A stretch of DNA of 64,000 nucleotides, from positions 133,031 to 197,030 of the forward strand of contig JANYDF010000114.1 in NCBI GenBank assembly GCA_025359905.1. The letters are read 5' to 3'. This document shows, piece after piece, positions 10,010 through 22,386 of the stretch (its first letter is position 1; each line of letters starts with the position of its first letter). Below the pieces are notes generated by a model. The model was not told the DNA's origin. It was given only the letters and a program-made list of their open reading frames with translations, and did no database searches. The position numbers were made by a program, and so were the translations under genes. The stretch comes from Rhodospirillales bacterium (GTDB lineage Bacteria; Pseudomonadota; Alphaproteobacteria; Acetobacterales; Acetobacteraceae).

Positions 10010-10882
10010 ATGCAAATCCTGGCACAGCTAATCGTCAGCGGCATCGCCGTTGGCATGATCTACGGTGTGATCGCGTTCGGTTATCAGTTGACCTTCGCCA
10101 CCTCGAAGACATTGAACTTTGGCCAGGGCGAAGCGTTGATGCTTGGCTCTCTCGTTGGCTGGTCGCTGGTGGCGTACACCGGCTACCTGATCATGCTGCC
10201 GGTGGTGCTGGCGTTCGGGCTGCTGCAAGGCGCCGTGGTGGAACGCCTCGGCGTGCGGCAGGCGATCAAGACTAAGTCCGAAGCGGGCTGGATCATGGCG
10301 ACCATTGCGCTGGGCATCATCTTTCGCAATCTGGCGGAGAATATCTGGGGCCGCGATGCGCTGAAATTCCCCTCGCCGCTGCCGGAAGCGCCGCTGTCGT
10401 TCATGGGCGTCAATGTGCTGCCGATGGAACTGGTCATCGTGGTCGGCGCGCTGGCGATGATGCTGGCGGTGGAAGTGTTCAACCGCCGCTCGATCTATGG
10501 CCGCGCCTTCGTCGCCACCGCAGGCGACCGCGATGCGGCCGGGCTGGTTGGCGTCAATACCTCGCTGGTGATTACCTTCTCCTACGCCATGTCGTCGATG
10601 GCGGCCGCTTTCGCCGGTGTGTTGATCGCGCCCGTAACACTGACCGGCGCGTCGATGGGCGGCGTGCTGGGCTTGAAGGGCTTCGCGGTGGCGATCATCG
10701 GCGGGCTATCCAGCGGCTTTGGCGTGGTGGTCGGCGGGCTGATCTTGGGCATCACCGAGAATCTGACGGGGTTTTATCTGTCCACTGGTTACAAGGATGT
10801 GCCGGGATTGCTGCTGCTGCTGCTGGTGCTGTCGCTGAAACCCTCCGGGTTGTTCGGCAAAGCCGCAATCAAGAAGGTTTAG
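10010..10882 (+). CDS. livH: Branched-chain amino acid ABC transporter permease (LivH type)
   Basis: 290 residues, multi-pass inner-membrane protein. It opens QILAQLIVSGIAVGMIYGVI and carries the family motif TLNFGQGE. The coupling-helix region around DRDAAGLVGVNTSLVI should contact the ATPases. ATG 10010 has GGAG nine bases upstream; an in-frame ATG at 9992 adds six residues. It lies 4 bp before the fused livM-livG gene. Confidence 0.92.
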   Translation: MQILAQLIVSGIAVGMIYGVIAFGYQLTFATSKTLNFGQGEALMLGSLVGWSLVAYTGYLIMLPVVLAFGLLQGAVVERLGVRQAIKTKSEAGWIMATIALGIIFRNLAENIWGRDALKFPSPLPEAPLSFMGVNVLPMELVIVVGALAMMLAVEVFNRRSIYGRAFVATAGDRDAAGLVGVNTSLVITFSYAMSSMAAAFAGVLIAPVTLTGASMGGVLGLKGFAVAIIGGLSSGFGVVVGGLILGITENLTGFYLSTGYKDVPGLLLLLLVLSLKPSGLFGKAAIKKV

Positions 10883-10886
10883 GGCG

Positions 10887-12851
10887 ATGCTGAACAGCAG
10901 CCTGAAAGCCTTGGCGCTAGCGGCCCTCGCGGTGTTCCCATTCGCGATCAGCAGCCCGTATTACCTGCACTTGCTCGTCGTCATCATGATCTATTCGGTG
11001 GTGACGCTCGGGCTCGACGTGGTGTTTGGCTACACCGGTGAGGTTTCGGTGGGCCATGCAGCGCTGTTCGGCATTGGCGCTTATACGGCGGGTGTGCTGG
11101 CGGACAGCCTGGGCATCAATTTCTGGTGGGCGCTGCCGGCTGGGGTTATCGTCGCTGCCGGGTTCGGCGCGCTGCTGGCCCTGCCCGCCCTGCGTGTCAC
11201 CGGCCCGTACTTGGCGATGGTAACGCTGGCATTCGGCACCATCGTACAAATTCTGATTAATGAAATGACCTTCCTCACCGAAGGCCCGCTCGGCATCGCG
11301 CTGAAGCGTCCGCTGGTGTTCGACTGGCGGCCATTCGCCGATGTGCTGCCATTCTTGAAAATGCCCGCCAAGAAAATGGCCGACGTGCAGTTCTACTACA
11401 TTGTCGTCATTGCCCTGGTGCTGACGCTGCTCGTGGTCAGCCGTCTGCTCGCTTCGCGCTTCGGCCGGGCGTTCGAGGCGCTGCGCGACAGCCCGATCGC
11501 CTGCGACTGCATGGGCGTGTCGGTCTACAAACACAAAGTGCTGGCCTTCGTGATCAGCGCGGGCTTCGCCGGATTGGGCGGCGTGCTGTTCGCCTATTCC
11601 GAGCTGTACATCGCGCCAAACAACTTCGGCTTCGACCTGTCGATCACCTTCCTGCTGGCCGTCACGATGGGCGGGCGCAAGTCGCGCGCCGGCCCGATCA
11701 TCGGCGCCGCCGTTGTGGTGTTCCTGCCGAATCTGCTGGCCGACATTCAACTATTCCGTATCGCGGCGGGCATCGTGGCCGCCGTGGCGGTAGCGGGTGG
11801 TGCGGTGCACATGTTCCGCAAACCGGAGGAGCGGGGGCGCATCGCCATTCCGGTGGCGCTGTGCGTCGCGTTCTTCGTGTTCGCGCTGTACCTGGAACGC
11901 ATCACCGACTACAAACTCACCATCTTCGGCCTGATGATCCTGTTCGTGGTCTACTATTTGCCCGATGGCATCTACGGTTTCGTGCGGCAAATCCTGCCGT
12001 CGCAGCGGCTGAAGCACGGCATCGCAGGCAACGAAGCCGCCGCCTGGGCAAGTGCGGCACCCGCCACCGGCGGCGAAGCGCTGCTTGAAGTGCAGCAGAT
12101 CGTCATGCAATTCGGCGGCTTGAAGGCGCTCGACCGGGTGGATCTGTCGATCCGCGCGGGCACCGTGCACGGGCTGATCGGCCCGAATGGCTCCGGCAAA
12201 AGCACCATGATGAACGTACTGACTGGCATCTACACGCCGACGGCGGGCAGCGTGGTGTTCCTCGGCAGCCCGGTCGGCGGGCACACGCCGTCCGACATCG
12301 CCGGGCGCGGCATCGCGCGCACCTTCCAAAACGTGCAGTTGTTCGCTGAGTTGACGCTGCTGGAAAACGTCATGGTCGGGCTGCATCATACCTACAAGGG
12401 CGGCATGGCCGGGGCTGCGCTGTGCAGCCCGCGCGAACGGCGTGAGGAACTGGCCGCGCGCACCCGCGCCGCTGGATTGCTGCGGTTCGTCGGGTTGGAC
12501 GGCGCCGCCCACGAAGAAGCCCGCAACCTGCCGTACGGCAAGCAGCGCCTACTGGAAATCGCCCGCGCGCTGGCGCTCGACCCCAAATTGCTGCTGCTCG
12601 ATGAACCCGCCGCCGGTCTTACCGCGCCAGACATTCAAGACCTGATGCGGATCATCCGCAAAATCCGTGACCATGGCATCACCATGGTGCTGATCGAACA
12701 TCACATGGATGTGGTGATGAGCGTGTGCGACACCGTCAGCGTGCTGGATTTCGGCCAGAAGATTGCCGAGGGCACACCGGGCGAAGTGCAGCGCGACGAG
12801 AAAGTGCTCAGCGCCTATCTTGGTGGCAGCCATGCCACGGTGGCGGCCTGA
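10887..12851 (+). CDS. Fused LivM permease - LivG ATPase of branched-chain amino acid ABC transporter
   Basis: 654 residues. Residues 1 to about 385 are a LivM-type permease (YSVVTLGLDVVFGYTGEVSVGHAALFGIGAYT), with two extra helices near 325-370. A short Ala-rich linker follows. From about 405 there is a complete LivG ATPase: Walker A GPNGSGKST at about 432, signature LPYGKQRLLEIARAL, Walker B LLLLDEPAAGL, and the switch His in IEHHMDVVM. Separate livM and livG genes are ancestral; fusion fixes subunit stoichiometry. No frameshift is needed to read through. It overlaps the operon tightly on both sides. Confidence 0.93.
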   Translation: MLNSSLKALALAALAVFPFAISSPYYLHLLVVIMIYSVVTLGLDVVFGYTGEVSVGHAALFGIGAYTAGVLADSLGINFWWALPAGVIVAAGFGALLALPALRVTGPYLAMVTLAFGTIVQILINEMTFLTEGPLGIALKRPLVFDWRPFADVLPFLKMPAKKMADVQFYYIVVIALVLTLLVVSRLLASRFGRAFEALRDSPIACDCMGVSVYKHKVLAFVISAGFAGLGGVLFAYSELYIAPNNFGFDLSITFLLAVTMGGRKSRAGPIIGAAVVVFLPNLLADIQLFRIAAGIVAAVAVAGGAVHMFRKPEERGRIAIPVALCVAFFVFALYLERITDYKLTIFGLMILFVVYYLPDGIYGFVRQILPSQRLKHGIAGNEAAAWASAAPATGGEALLEVQQIVMQFGGLKALDRVDLSIRAGTVHGLIGPNGSGKSTMMNVLTGIYTPTAGSVVFLGSPVGGHTPSDIAGRGIARTFQNVQLFAELTLLENVMVGLHHTYKGGMAGAALCSPRERREELAARTRAAGLLRFVGLDGAAHEEARNLPYGKQRLLEIARALALDPKLLLLDEPAAGLTAPDIQDLMRIIRKIRDHGITMVLIEHHMDVVMSVCDTVSVLDFGQKIAEGTPGEVQRDEKVLSAYLGGSHATVAA

Positions 12852-12852
12852 C

Positions 12853-13575
12853 ATGCTGATTGTGCAAGGATTGGTGGCGGGATACGGCCGGGTGAAGGTG
12901 CTGCACGGCATTTCGCTGGAAGTCGCCGAGGGCCAGTTGGTGACGCTGATCGGCTCAAACGGCGCCGGCAAGACCACCACGCTGCGGGCGTTGTCGGGCA
13001 TGATCAAGCCCGAGGCGGGGAAGATCACGCTGGCCGGGGCCGATATTACCGGTCTGCCGAGTTTCCAGATCACCAAACGCGGTCTGGCGCATTCGCCGGA
13101 AGGCCGCCGGGTGTTCGCCAACCTGCCGGTCGCCGACAATCTGCTGCTCGGCGCGTTCACGCGCCTCACCGGCAGCCGCCCGAAAGGCGATGTGCTGCGT
13201 GACCGTGACCGGATGTACGAGCTATTCCCCCGCCTCGCCGAGCGCCGCGCGCAATATGCCGGCACGCTGTCCGGCGGCGAACAGCAAATGCTGGCGATGG
13301 CGCGCGCCTTGATGCTGAACCCGCAAGTACTGCTGCTCGACGAACCCAGCATGGGTCTGGCGCCGAAACTGGTCGAGGAAGTGTTTGTGATCATCGCACG
13401 CCTGAAGCGCGAGCGGGTGACGATGCTGCTCGTCGAACAATTCGCCGCCGCCGCACTCGATGTCGCGGATTTCGGCTATGTGATGGAAAACGGCCGTCTG
13501 AGTGTATCGGGCCCGGCCGCGGCGTTGAAAACCGACCCCGCCGTGCGCGCCGCCTATCTGGGTGCCGCACACTAG
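12853..13575 (+). CDS. livF: Branched-chain amino acid ABC transporter ATP-binding protein (LivF type)
   Basis: 240 residues. Walker A GSNGAGKTT is at about residue 34, the signature is LSGGEQQMLAMARAL, Walker B is VLLLDEPSMGL, and the LivF-type phrase HSPEGRRVFANLPV is present. It pairs with the LivG half of the preceding fusion to power import. The start ATG is 1 bp after the upstream stop, so translation is probably coupled. It ends the operon; no clear T-tailed terminator follows. Confidence 0.94.
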   Translation: MLIVQGLVAGYGRVKVLHGISLEVAEGQLVTLIGSNGAGKTTTLRALSGMIKPEAGKITLAGADITGLPSFQITKRGLAHSPEGRRVFANLPVADNLLLGAFTRLTGSRPKGDVLRDRDRMYELFPRLAERRAQYAGTLSGGEQQMLAMARALMLNPQVLLLDEPSMGLAPKLVEEVFVIIARLKRERVTMLLVEQFAAAALDVADFGYVMENGRLSVSGPAAALKTDPAVRAAYLGAAH

Positions 13576-16228
<2,653 letters not shown>

Positions 16229-16240
16229 TCCGGACCAAAC

Positions 16241-16268
16241 GTCACCCGGCGCGGTTGCGCCGGGTGAC
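16241..16268 (+). terminator. katG terminator hairpin
   Basis: A perfect 12-bp GC-rich stem GTCACCCGGCGC / GCGCCGGGTGAC with a GGTT loop starts 12 bp after the katG stop. Only a short T-containing stretch follows. Confidence 0.75.
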
Positions 16269-16341
16269 GTGTCTTGCCCAGCCCACAGCCGCGCATGGCT
16301 GAACCGGTCAGACTGATCGCGCGAGGAGTTTTCGCTGCACC

Positions 16342-17640
16342 ATGGCCTCCGCCCCCCGCCCGCCCGGCTTCGACACGCTCAGCCTGCACGCGGGCCAGGT
16401 GCCCGACCCGGTGCACGGGGCCCGGGCGGTGCCGGTCTATCAAACCACGTCGTACGTGTTTCAGGACGCCGATCACGCAGCGGCGCTGTTCAATCTGGAA
16501 CGCCCCGGCCACATCTACAGCCGCATTTCCAACCCGACGGTCGCGGTGCTGGAAGAACGCCTCGCGGCGCTGGAAGGCGGCGTGGGTGCCGTCTGCACCG
16601 CCAGCGGCATGGCGGCGCTGCATCTGGCCATCGCCACGCTGCTGAATGCCGGCGATCACATCGTCGCCTCTGCCTCGCTGTATGGCGGCACGGTCAACCT
16701 GCTGGCGGCGACACTGCCGCGCTTCGGCATCACCACCAGTTTCGTCAAGCCGCGCGACCTCGATGCGCTGCGCGCCGCGATCCGCCCCGAAACCCGGCTG
16801 GTGATCGGTGAGACGCTGGGCAATCCCGGCCTGGAAGTGCTGGACATCCGGGCGGTGGCGGACATCGCCCACGCGGCCGGGGTGGCGTTGCTGATCGACA
16901 ACACCTTTGCCACGCCGTATCTGTGCCGCCCGATCGAACTGGGCGCCGACATCGTCATGCACTCGGTGACCAAGTGGATCGGCGGCCACGGCATCGCCAT
17001 TGGCGGCGTGCTGGTGGATGGCGGCCAGTTCGACTGGGACAAGTCAGGCAAATTCCCGACCCTGTCGGCACCCTACCCCGGCTATCACGGCCTTATTTTC
17101 ACCGAGCAATACGGCCCCGCCGCTTTCATCATGCGCGCCCGCACCGAGGGCCTGCGCGACTTCGGCGCCTGCCTGTCGCCCACCAACGCGTTCCATTTGC
17201 TGCAAGGCGTGGAAACCCTCGGCCTGCGCATGGCGCGGCATGTGGAGAATACCGCGAAAGTGCTGGACTTCCTCGGGGCCAACCCGGCGGTGGCCTGGGT
17301 GCTGCACCCCACGCTGGCCAGCCACGCCGACCACGAGCTGGCGGCGCGGGTACTGCCGAAAGGGGCGGGTTCCATCGTCAGCTTCGGCATCAAGGGCGGC
17401 CGCCCGGCCGGGCGCAAGTTCATCGAAGCCGTCCGCCTCGCCTCGCATCTGGCCAATGTCGGCGATGCGAAAACCCTGGTGATCCACCCGGCCAGCACAA
17501 CGCACCAGCAAATGACCGCCGAACAACTCGCCAAGGCTGGCGTCGGTGAGGACATGGTGCGCCTGTCGGTCGGCATCGAAGCCGCCGAGGACATCATCGC
17601 CGACCTATCCCAGGCGCTGCGCGCCTCGCAAAAAGGCTGA
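16342..17640 (+). CDS. O-acetylhomoserine sulfhydrylase (MetY-type, PLP-dependent)
   Basis: 432 residues. Cys/Met-metabolism PLP enzyme of fold type I. It shows the [21 protein letters not shown] motif, SGMAALHLA for phosphate binding, the Asp in [13 protein letters not shown], and the Schiff-base Lys in [11 protein letters not shown]. The length and the long insertion around [13 protein letters not shown] indicate O-acetylhomoserine aminocarboxypropyltransferase rather than cystathionine gamma-synthase. It would make homocysteine from O-acetylhomoserine and sulfide. GAGGAG lies rather far (about 15 nt) upstream of ATG 16342. It is 5 bp from the hydrolase that follows. Confidence 0.9.
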   Translation: MASAPRPPGFDTLSLHAGQVPDPVHGARAVPVYQTTSYVFQDADHAAALFNLERPGHIYSRISNPTVAVLEERLAALEGGVGAVCTASGMAALHLAIATLLNAGDHIVASASLYGGTVNLLAATLPRFGITTSFVKPRDLDALRAAIRPETRLVIGETLGNPGLEVLDIRAVADIAHAAGVALLIDNTFATPYLCRPIELGADIVMHSVTKWIGGHGIAIGGVLVDGGQFDWDKSGKFPTLSAPYPGYHGLIFTEQYGPAAFIMRARTEGLRDFGACLSPTNAFHLLQGVETLGLRMARHVENTAKVLDFLGANPAVAWVLHPTLASHADHELAARVLPKGAGSIVSFGIKGGRPAGRKFIEAVRLASHLANVGDAKTLVIHPASTTHQQMTAEQLAKAGVGEDMVRLSVGIEAAEDIIADLSQALRASQKG

Positions 17641-17645
17641 GCGCG

Positions 17646-18431
17646 ATGTTGATCGAGGTTGCGGGCCATAACGCCCACATCGCCACCGGCGGCGTTACGC
17701 TGGACACATCGCGCCCGGCGATGGTGCTGATCCACGGCGCCAGCCTCGACCATTCGGTGTGGGCGCTGCAAAGCCGCTATCTGGCGCATCACGGCCACGC
17801 GGTGCTGGCGGTCGATCTGCCCGGCCACGGCAAGTCCGGCGGCGCGCCGCTGACAAGTATCGCCGCCATGGCCGAATGGATCGCGGCCCTGCTGGATGCC
17901 GCCGGGATCGCGCAAGCAGCCCTGATCGGCCATTCGATGGGCTCGCTGGTGGCGCTGGAAACCGCGCACCGCTTCCCGTCGCGCGTGCGGGCGCTCGGCC
18001 TGATCGGCACCACGGCGGCAATGCCGGTGGCGCCGGACCTGCTGAACGCCGCCGCCGCCAACAGCCACGACGCCATCGCGATGCTGTCGCGCTGGGGCCA
18101 CGGCTACGCGGCGGCACTGGGCAATTGCAAAGCCCCCGGCATGTGGATGACCGGCAGCGCCGAGCGCGTGCTGGAACGCGCCGCCCCCGGCCTGCTGCAT
18201 ACCGACCTGCTGGCCTGTGCCAACTACGCCGGCGGCCCGGCCGCCGCCGCCGCCATTACGTGCCCCACCGTGATCGTGCAGGGCACCCGCGACGCGATGA
18301 CCCCGCTGAAAGCCGCCACCAGCCTGGCCGCCGCGATCAAGGGCGCGAAGCTGACGGTGCTGGATGGGGCGGCGCATATGCTGCTGGCCGAACGGCCGGA
18401 TGCGGTGTTGCAGGCGATTGCGGCGCTGTAG
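17646..18431 (+). CDS. Alpha/beta-fold hydrolase
   Basis: 261 residues. Oxyanion-hole motif LIHGASLDHSVW, nucleophile elbow GHSMGS (Ser about residue 100), acid Asp in VIVQGTRDAMTP, and catalytic His in DGAAHMLLAE. Cytoplasmic; no signal peptide. It is co-transcribed with the MetY-type gene 5 bp upstream, so it may act on a related ester or thioester, but the substrate is unknown. Confidence 0.85.
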   Translation: MLIEVAGHNAHIATGGVTLDTSRPAMVLIHGASLDHSVWALQSRYLAHHGHAVLAVDLPGHGKSGGAPLTSIAAMAEWIAALLDAAGIAQAALIGHSMGSLVALETAHRFPSRVRALGLIGTTAAMPVAPDLLNAAAANSHDAIAMLSRWGHGYAAALGNCKAPGMWMTGSAERVLERAAPGLLHTDLLACANYAGGPAAAAAITCPTVIVQGTRDAMTPLKAATSLAAAIKGAKLTVLDGAAHMLLAERPDAVLQAIAAL

Positions 18432-18439
18432 GGTCGGCG

Positions 18440-18474
18440 CGCAAAAAAGAAGGGCGCCCGTTGCCGAGCGCCCT
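18440..18474 (-). terminator. Rho-independent terminator for the Gfo/Idh/MocA operon
   Basis: On the minus strand the stem AGGGCGC / GCGCCCT with a 10-nt loop is followed by TCTTTTTTG. It lies between the convergent hydrolase and dehydrogenase genes and would also form a hairpin for the plus strand without a T-tail. Confidence 0.8.
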
Positions 18475-18546
18475 GCATAGGTGATGGTAAGGTTGGTAAC
18501 AACAATCTGGCCGCAATTGCCTACCAAGTCAATCTGCATTAAATGT

Positions 18547-19692
18547 TTACACAGCCACGCTCTCCCACTGCCGCGACCGTGCCGAGGTCAGCACCGCGTC
18601 GGTCACCCGGTCGGTCGCCAGCCCCTCGCGGAACGTCGGGCTGGCCACCGCCCCGCCGTCCAGCGCGGCAATAAAGTCCGCCGCTTGATGGATAAACGTG
18701 TGCTCGTAGCCGATTTGCAGGCCGGGCACCCACCAGTGCTTCATGTAGGGATGATCGCCGTCCGAAATATGCACGTTGTGCCAGCCGCGCGTGCGCCCGG
18801 AATCGCTGTGATCGAAGTATTGCAGCCGGTGCAGATCGTGCAGATCCCAGGAAATCGACGCCTTCTCGCCGTTGATCTCCAGCGTGTACAGCGCCTTGTG
18901 GCCACGCGCATACCGCGTCGCCTCGAACGTCGCCAGCGATCCATTGTCGAACCGCGCCAGGAACGCGCTGGCGTCGTCGATGGTCACCGGCTGCACGGCA
19001 CCGGTCAGCGTGTGGGTGCGCTCCTTGATGAAGGTCTCGGTCATCGCCGAGACCTCGGTGATGCCGCCGTTCAGCCACATCGCGGTGTCGATGCAGTGCG
19101 CCAGCAAATCGCCGGTCACACCGCTGCCCGCAACACTGGCATCGAGCCGCCACAACCCGGCGCCGCCCTGCGGCAGATCTTTCGAAATCGTCCAGTCCTG
19201 CAAGAACTTGGCGCGATAGTGGAAGATCCGGCCAAGCTTGCCTTCGTCGATCAACTGCTTGGCCAGCGTCACCGCCGGCACGCGGCGATAATTGTACCAA
19301 ACCATGTTGGGCACGCCGGCCGCTTCCACGGCCGCGACCATTTGCAGCGACTCGGCGGCGGTGCGGCCGAGCGGCTTTTCGCATAGTACCATCTTGCCCG
19401 CCGCTGCAGCGGCCAGCGCGATGTCCAGGTGGGTGTCGTTCGGGCTGGCGATGTCGATCAGGTCGATATCGTCGCGTGCCACCAGTTTGCGCCAATCCGT
19501 CTCCACCGAGGCATAGCCCCAGTTATCGGCAAACGCCTGCACCGCCGTGGCGTTGCGGGCGCAGATTGCCTGCAACACCGGGCGGCGCGGCAGGTCGAAA
19601 AACTGGCTGACCTGCTTGAAGGCGTTGCTGTGGGTGCGGCCCATGAACCCGGTGCCGACCATGCCGATGCGAAGCGGTTGCTTGCTGCTCAT
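18547..19692 (-). CDS. Gfo/Idh/MocA-family NAD(P)-dependent oxidoreductase
   Basis: 381 residues. The Rossmann motif [16 protein letters not shown] is at the N-terminus, the catalytic EKP lies in [10 protein letters not shown], and the family D-x3-H pair is in [11 protein letters not shown]. Such enzymes oxidise sugars, inositols or their derivatives. It follows a TIM-barrel isomerase-like gene by 11 bp, a pairing typical of sugar or cyclitol catabolism modules. The exact substrate is unknown. Confidence 0.88.
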   Translation of the reverse strand: MSSKQPLRIGMVGTGFMGRTHSNAFKQVSQFFDLPRRPVLQAICARNATAVQAFADNWGYASVETDWRKLVARDDIDLIDIASPNDTHLDIALAAAAAGKMVLCEKPLGRTAAESLQMVAAVEAAGVPNMVWYNYRRVPAVTLAKQLIDEGKLGRIFHYRAKFLQDWTISKDLPQGGAGLWRLDASVAGSGVTGDLLAHCIDTAMWLNGGITEVSAMTETFIKERTHTLTGAVQPVTIDDASAFLARFDNGSLATFEATRYARGHKALYTLEINGEKASISWDLHDLHRLQYFDHSDSGRTRGWHNVHISDGDHPYMKHWWVPGLQIGYEHTFIHQAADFIAALDGGAVASPTFREGLATDRVTDAVLTSARSRQWESVAV

Positions 19693-19703
19693 CTCGCGGC
19701 CCC

Positions 19704-20753
19704 CTACTCGCGCCAGCCGTGCGCGTCGCGCACTTTGATCATCGCCGCCAGAATGCTGTTCCAGGTCTCCGGCAGCGCCATCGTCTCATTGGGGAACATG
19801 CAGCCGTCCCAGCAGATATGATGGAACGCCTTGGTCGGTTGGCCATCGGCGCCGCGCAGCCAGTAACCGGCGTCGTGCACGATATCGAGCTTGCCGTTCG
19901 GATCTTCCGGCAGGCAATGGCGGCCGGTCTTGTCGTGGCTGCCCATGCCCTTCACCGTGGCGTCGTTCTGCGCCACATGGAAATCGATGGTCCACGGCCG
20001 CAGCGCGTCGGTCATCGTTTTCAGCGCCGCACTCAGTTCATCCCGGTCCCAGTTGAAATCCGGCCCAACAATTCGGTTTTCCGGCGCATTGAAGCCCTGG
20101 GTGTAGAGCAGCGTGTGCGCCATGTCAGCCTGAAAGCCGATGATGCCTTTGCGGTCGGTCTGTTCCAGCAGCTCCAGCATGTGCTTCCAGCCATGCATGC
20201 CGCCCCAGCAAATCTCGCCCTCGGCGGCCAGTTGCTCGCCGTAATCCGCCGCCACGTCGCAGGCAGCGCCGAACGTCTTGGCCATGATCTTGGTGTTGCC
20301 CACCGGATCGGCCGCCCAGGCGTCCACGCCGGTCGCGGTGTCGATGCGGATCACGCCGTATTTGCGTACGCCGAGATCGCGCAGAATGGCGCCGATGCGG
20401 CAGGCTTTGCGCACGTTCTCGACAAACCGCGCCCGCTCCTCCTCGCTGCCCATCGCCGAGCCGCCGCCGACCGGCGGCCAGACTGGGGCGACAATGGAGC
20501 CGACCTGCAAGTTGAGCCGATGCAGCTTATCGGCGAGCGGTTTGATGTCTTCCACCGTCGCGTCGATATTGGTGTGCGGATCGGCGGCGAAGATATCGAT
20601 GCCCTCGAACTTCTGGCCGTCCACCTCGGCGGCGGCGGTGAGTTCGATCATCGTGTCCAGGCTGATCGCGGGCTCCGAATCTGAGCCTTTGCCGACCAGA
20701 CCCGGCCACATCGCGTTGTGCAGCTTGGGGAAATTATTGCTGGCCGCCGTCAT
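19704..20753 (-). CDS. Xylose isomerase-like TIM-barrel sugar isomerase/epimerase
   Basis: 349 residues of the AP-endonuclease-2 / xylose-isomerase-like barrel family. Candidate metal ligands occur in [38 protein letters not shown], and the DFHVAQND region. The chosen ATG 20753 has GGGAG at the right distance; an in-frame ATG six codons upstream does not. It is the first gene of a two-gene operon with the dehydrogenase downstream; together they could interconvert and oxidise a sugar or cyclitol. Reaction not established. Confidence 0.82.
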   Translation of the reverse strand: MTAASNNFPKLHNAMWPGLVGKGSDSEPAISLDTMIELTAAAEVDGQKFEGIDIFAADPHTNIDATVEDIKPLADKLHRLNLQVGSIVAPVWPPVGGGSAMGSEEERARFVENVRKACRIGAILRDLGVRKYGVIRIDTATGVDAWAADPVGNTKIMAKTFGAACDVAADYGEQLAAEGEICWGGMHGWKHMLELLEQTDRKGIIGFQADMAHTLLYTQGFNAPENRIVGPDFNWDRDELSAALKTMTDALRPWTIDFHVAQNDATVKGMGSHDKTGRHCLPEDPNGKLDIVHDAGYWLRGADGQPTKAFHHICWDGCMFPNETMALPETWNSILAAMIKVRDAHGWRE

Positions 20754-20833
20754 GTCCGTTGCTCCCGCCATTGGCTTTCGTTGCCGGCAGTAGAGCGCCG
20801 GAACGGCGGGGTTTCAAGCGAGCGCAGCAGCAT

Positions 20834-21475
20834 TCAGTTCGGCGATACCGGAATCGCCACCTCATTTCGCCGCAGTTGCGGCAATGTCCAGGGCGGATCG
20901 AAGAACCACGCCACCGGTGCCCCGGCGGGCCGCCAAGCGCTGCCTTCCAGGGCTGCCACCAACTCGCCGGTCTTTGCCGCCACCGCGCCCGGCGCCGGTG
21001 TGCCCGCGAAGCGAAGCACCGCCATGCTTTCCGGCGGCACGCTCACCAACTGCACCAGCTTATCGTCCGGCGACGGCAAGGCCGCCATTGTGGATCCCGC
21101 AGGCATAAAGAAGCGGATGCGCCAGCGCCCTGCCTCGTCCTGGGCCTGCGCGACCGGCGTGGTCATGGCAATCTTTGCACCCGCCAGCTCCCCCGCCGGT
21201 TCCTGCGTGACCGGCGCCGTCATGGCAATCTTGGCGGCAGCGTGATTGGCGCCGGCGATATAGTCGAACAGCCGGCGAAAGCCGGTATTGCGCGCCGCCA
21301 GTTCCTCGCCTTCAACCACCGTCTCGGCAGCGACCCGCGCGCCGTACTGGCGAATTTCCACCAGCCCGATATGGCCGGTCACGGTGAATTTCGGTTCCTC
21401 AGTATCGCGCACGCCGACCGCCGTGCAGGCGAACAGCGACAGCGCGGACAACAAGGCGGCGACCCGTGCAAACAT
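20834..21475 (-). CDS. SOUL-family heme-binding lipoprotein
   Basis: 213 residues. A short N-terminus with lipobox LSLFAC predicts export and lipid anchoring. The SOUL domain shows YGARVAAETVVEG, FRRLFDYIAGAN, and the two typical KIAMTAPV / KIAMTTPV segments, then RFFMPAG and a C-terminal YxPP-like FDPPWTLPQLRRNEV. SOUL proteins bind heme or tetrapyrroles. ATG 21475 is preceded by GGGAGCG. No operon partner. Confidence 0.88.
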   Translation of the reverse strand: MFARVAALLSALSLFACTAVGVRDTEEPKFTVTGHIGLVEIRQYGARVAAETVVEGEELAARNTGFRRLFDYIAGANHAAAKIAMTAPVTQEPAGELAGAKIAMTTPVAQAQDEAGRWRIRFFMPAGSTMAALPSPDDKLVQLVSVPPESMAVLRFAGTPAPGAVAAKTGELVAALEGSAWRPAGAPVAWFFDPPWTLPQLRRNEVAIPVSPN

Positions 21476-21860
21476 GCTTTTGCGCTCCCGGCAAGCTTGG
21501 CGGTGGCAGTGTAGCAAACACCACGCGAAAAGGCGCGGCTGCAACGCCTCGGCGGGCATCGCCTGCCATTTCGCCACCCTGGCGCAGCTCAGAATGAAGC
21601 TGGGCGGGCGGCGAGGGATTCGGGGCTCGTACCCTACTCCGAATCCATCGATTGCCGAGCGCCGGATTGATGTACATCAAGGCGATAATCTGCGGCTACC
21701 CCAACATAAAAAGTAGTTAATTCTGGCGCATGGCGTCTGCCAGATCAATCCCGTGTCGTGCAGAACTTAGTCCAGTGGTTTGTCTGAATTGCGCGGCTAC
21801 CAAAATATGGCGGCGCAGCGCCGGGTCTTGTTATCACACAACACCAAAGGAGATCACCCT
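21476..21860. other. 385-bp divergent intergenic region with an FNR-type promoter
   Basis: No gene is seen. It separates the divergent SOUL gene and cytochrome c gene. The right part holds a perfect FNR-type box (listed separately) and, about 25 bp further, CATAAA (21705-21710) in a plausible -10 position for a class II FNR promoter of the cytochrome. Confidence 0.6.
21667..21680 (+). promoter_or_regulatory. Perfect FNR/ANR-type binding site upstream of cytochrome c
   Basis: TTGAT-GTAC-ATCAA matches the FNR-family consensus TTGAT-N4-ATCAA in all ten specified bases. If centred at -41.5, transcription would start near 21715, which puts the -10 at about 21703-21708, where an AT-rich CATAAA lies. 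This predicts oxygen-limited induction of the gene at 21861. Confidence 0.75.
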
Positions 21861-22346
21861 ATGCCAAATTTTCGTCACGCGCTGCTTGCAGCCGGGTGCA
21901 TCGCATTGCTCGGTGCAACGTCTCATAAAGTCCATGCGGCGGAATGGCTGCAAGGCACCCCGGATGAAAAAGCTGACAAACTTGCCGAGATTCAGCCTGG
22001 CCTGGGCACCGTTATGCTGGAGTATTCGTTCCGGTTCGGCACAATGTATTATGCCGCGCAAGGCGGCAACTGGAAATTGGCTGACTATCAGATGAAGGAA
22101 ATGTTGGAAATCCAGGAAGTCGGCGAAACCACGCGCCCGGCCCGCGCCAAGCCGTTGAAGGACTTCGAGGAGAAATTCCTCAACCCGCTTGAAGCCGCGA
22201 TCAAGGCGGCGAACCTGAAGGACTTCAACGCCAAATTTGCCGCCGCCCAAACGGGCTGCAACGAATGCCACACCGACCAGAAATTCGGCTTCATCCACTA
22301 CGAGTTGCCGAAAGTCTCGCCGTCGCCGCTATCGAACAAGCCGTAA
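21861..22346 (+). CDS. Exported monoheme cytochrome c, four-helix (c'-like) type
   Basis: 161 residues. Signal peptide to about residue 27 (ALLAAGCIALLGATSHKVHA), then an all-helical domain. A single heme motif CNECH is at residues 133-137 near the C-terminus, the arrangement of c'-type and related four-helix cytochromes. Met residues near VMLEYSFRFGTMYY could supply an axial ligand. GGAG precedes ATG 21861. Its FNR-type box suggests expression under low oxygen. Function may be electron transfer or NO/ligand binding; not decidable here. Confidence 0.85.
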   Translation: MPNFRHALLAAGCIALLGATSHKVHAAEWLQGTPDEKADKLAEIQPGLGTVMLEYSFRFGTMYYAAQGGNWKLADYQMKEMLEIQEVGETTRPARAKPLKDFEEKFLNPLEAAIKAANLKDFNAKFAAAQTGCNECHTDQKFGFIHYELPKVSPSPLSNKP

Positions 22347-22359
22347 GCCAGCCTGATGC

Positions 22360-22386
22360 CCCGCCGCTGTCAAATCCAGCGGCGGG
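22360..22386. terminator. Bidirectional hairpin between cytochrome c and acyl-CoA ligase genes
   Basis: A perfect 10-bp stem CCCGCCGCTG / CAGCGGCGGG with a 7-nt loop sits 13 bp after the cytochrome stop and directly abuts the stop codon of the convergent ligase gene. No T-tract. Confidence 0.65.
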
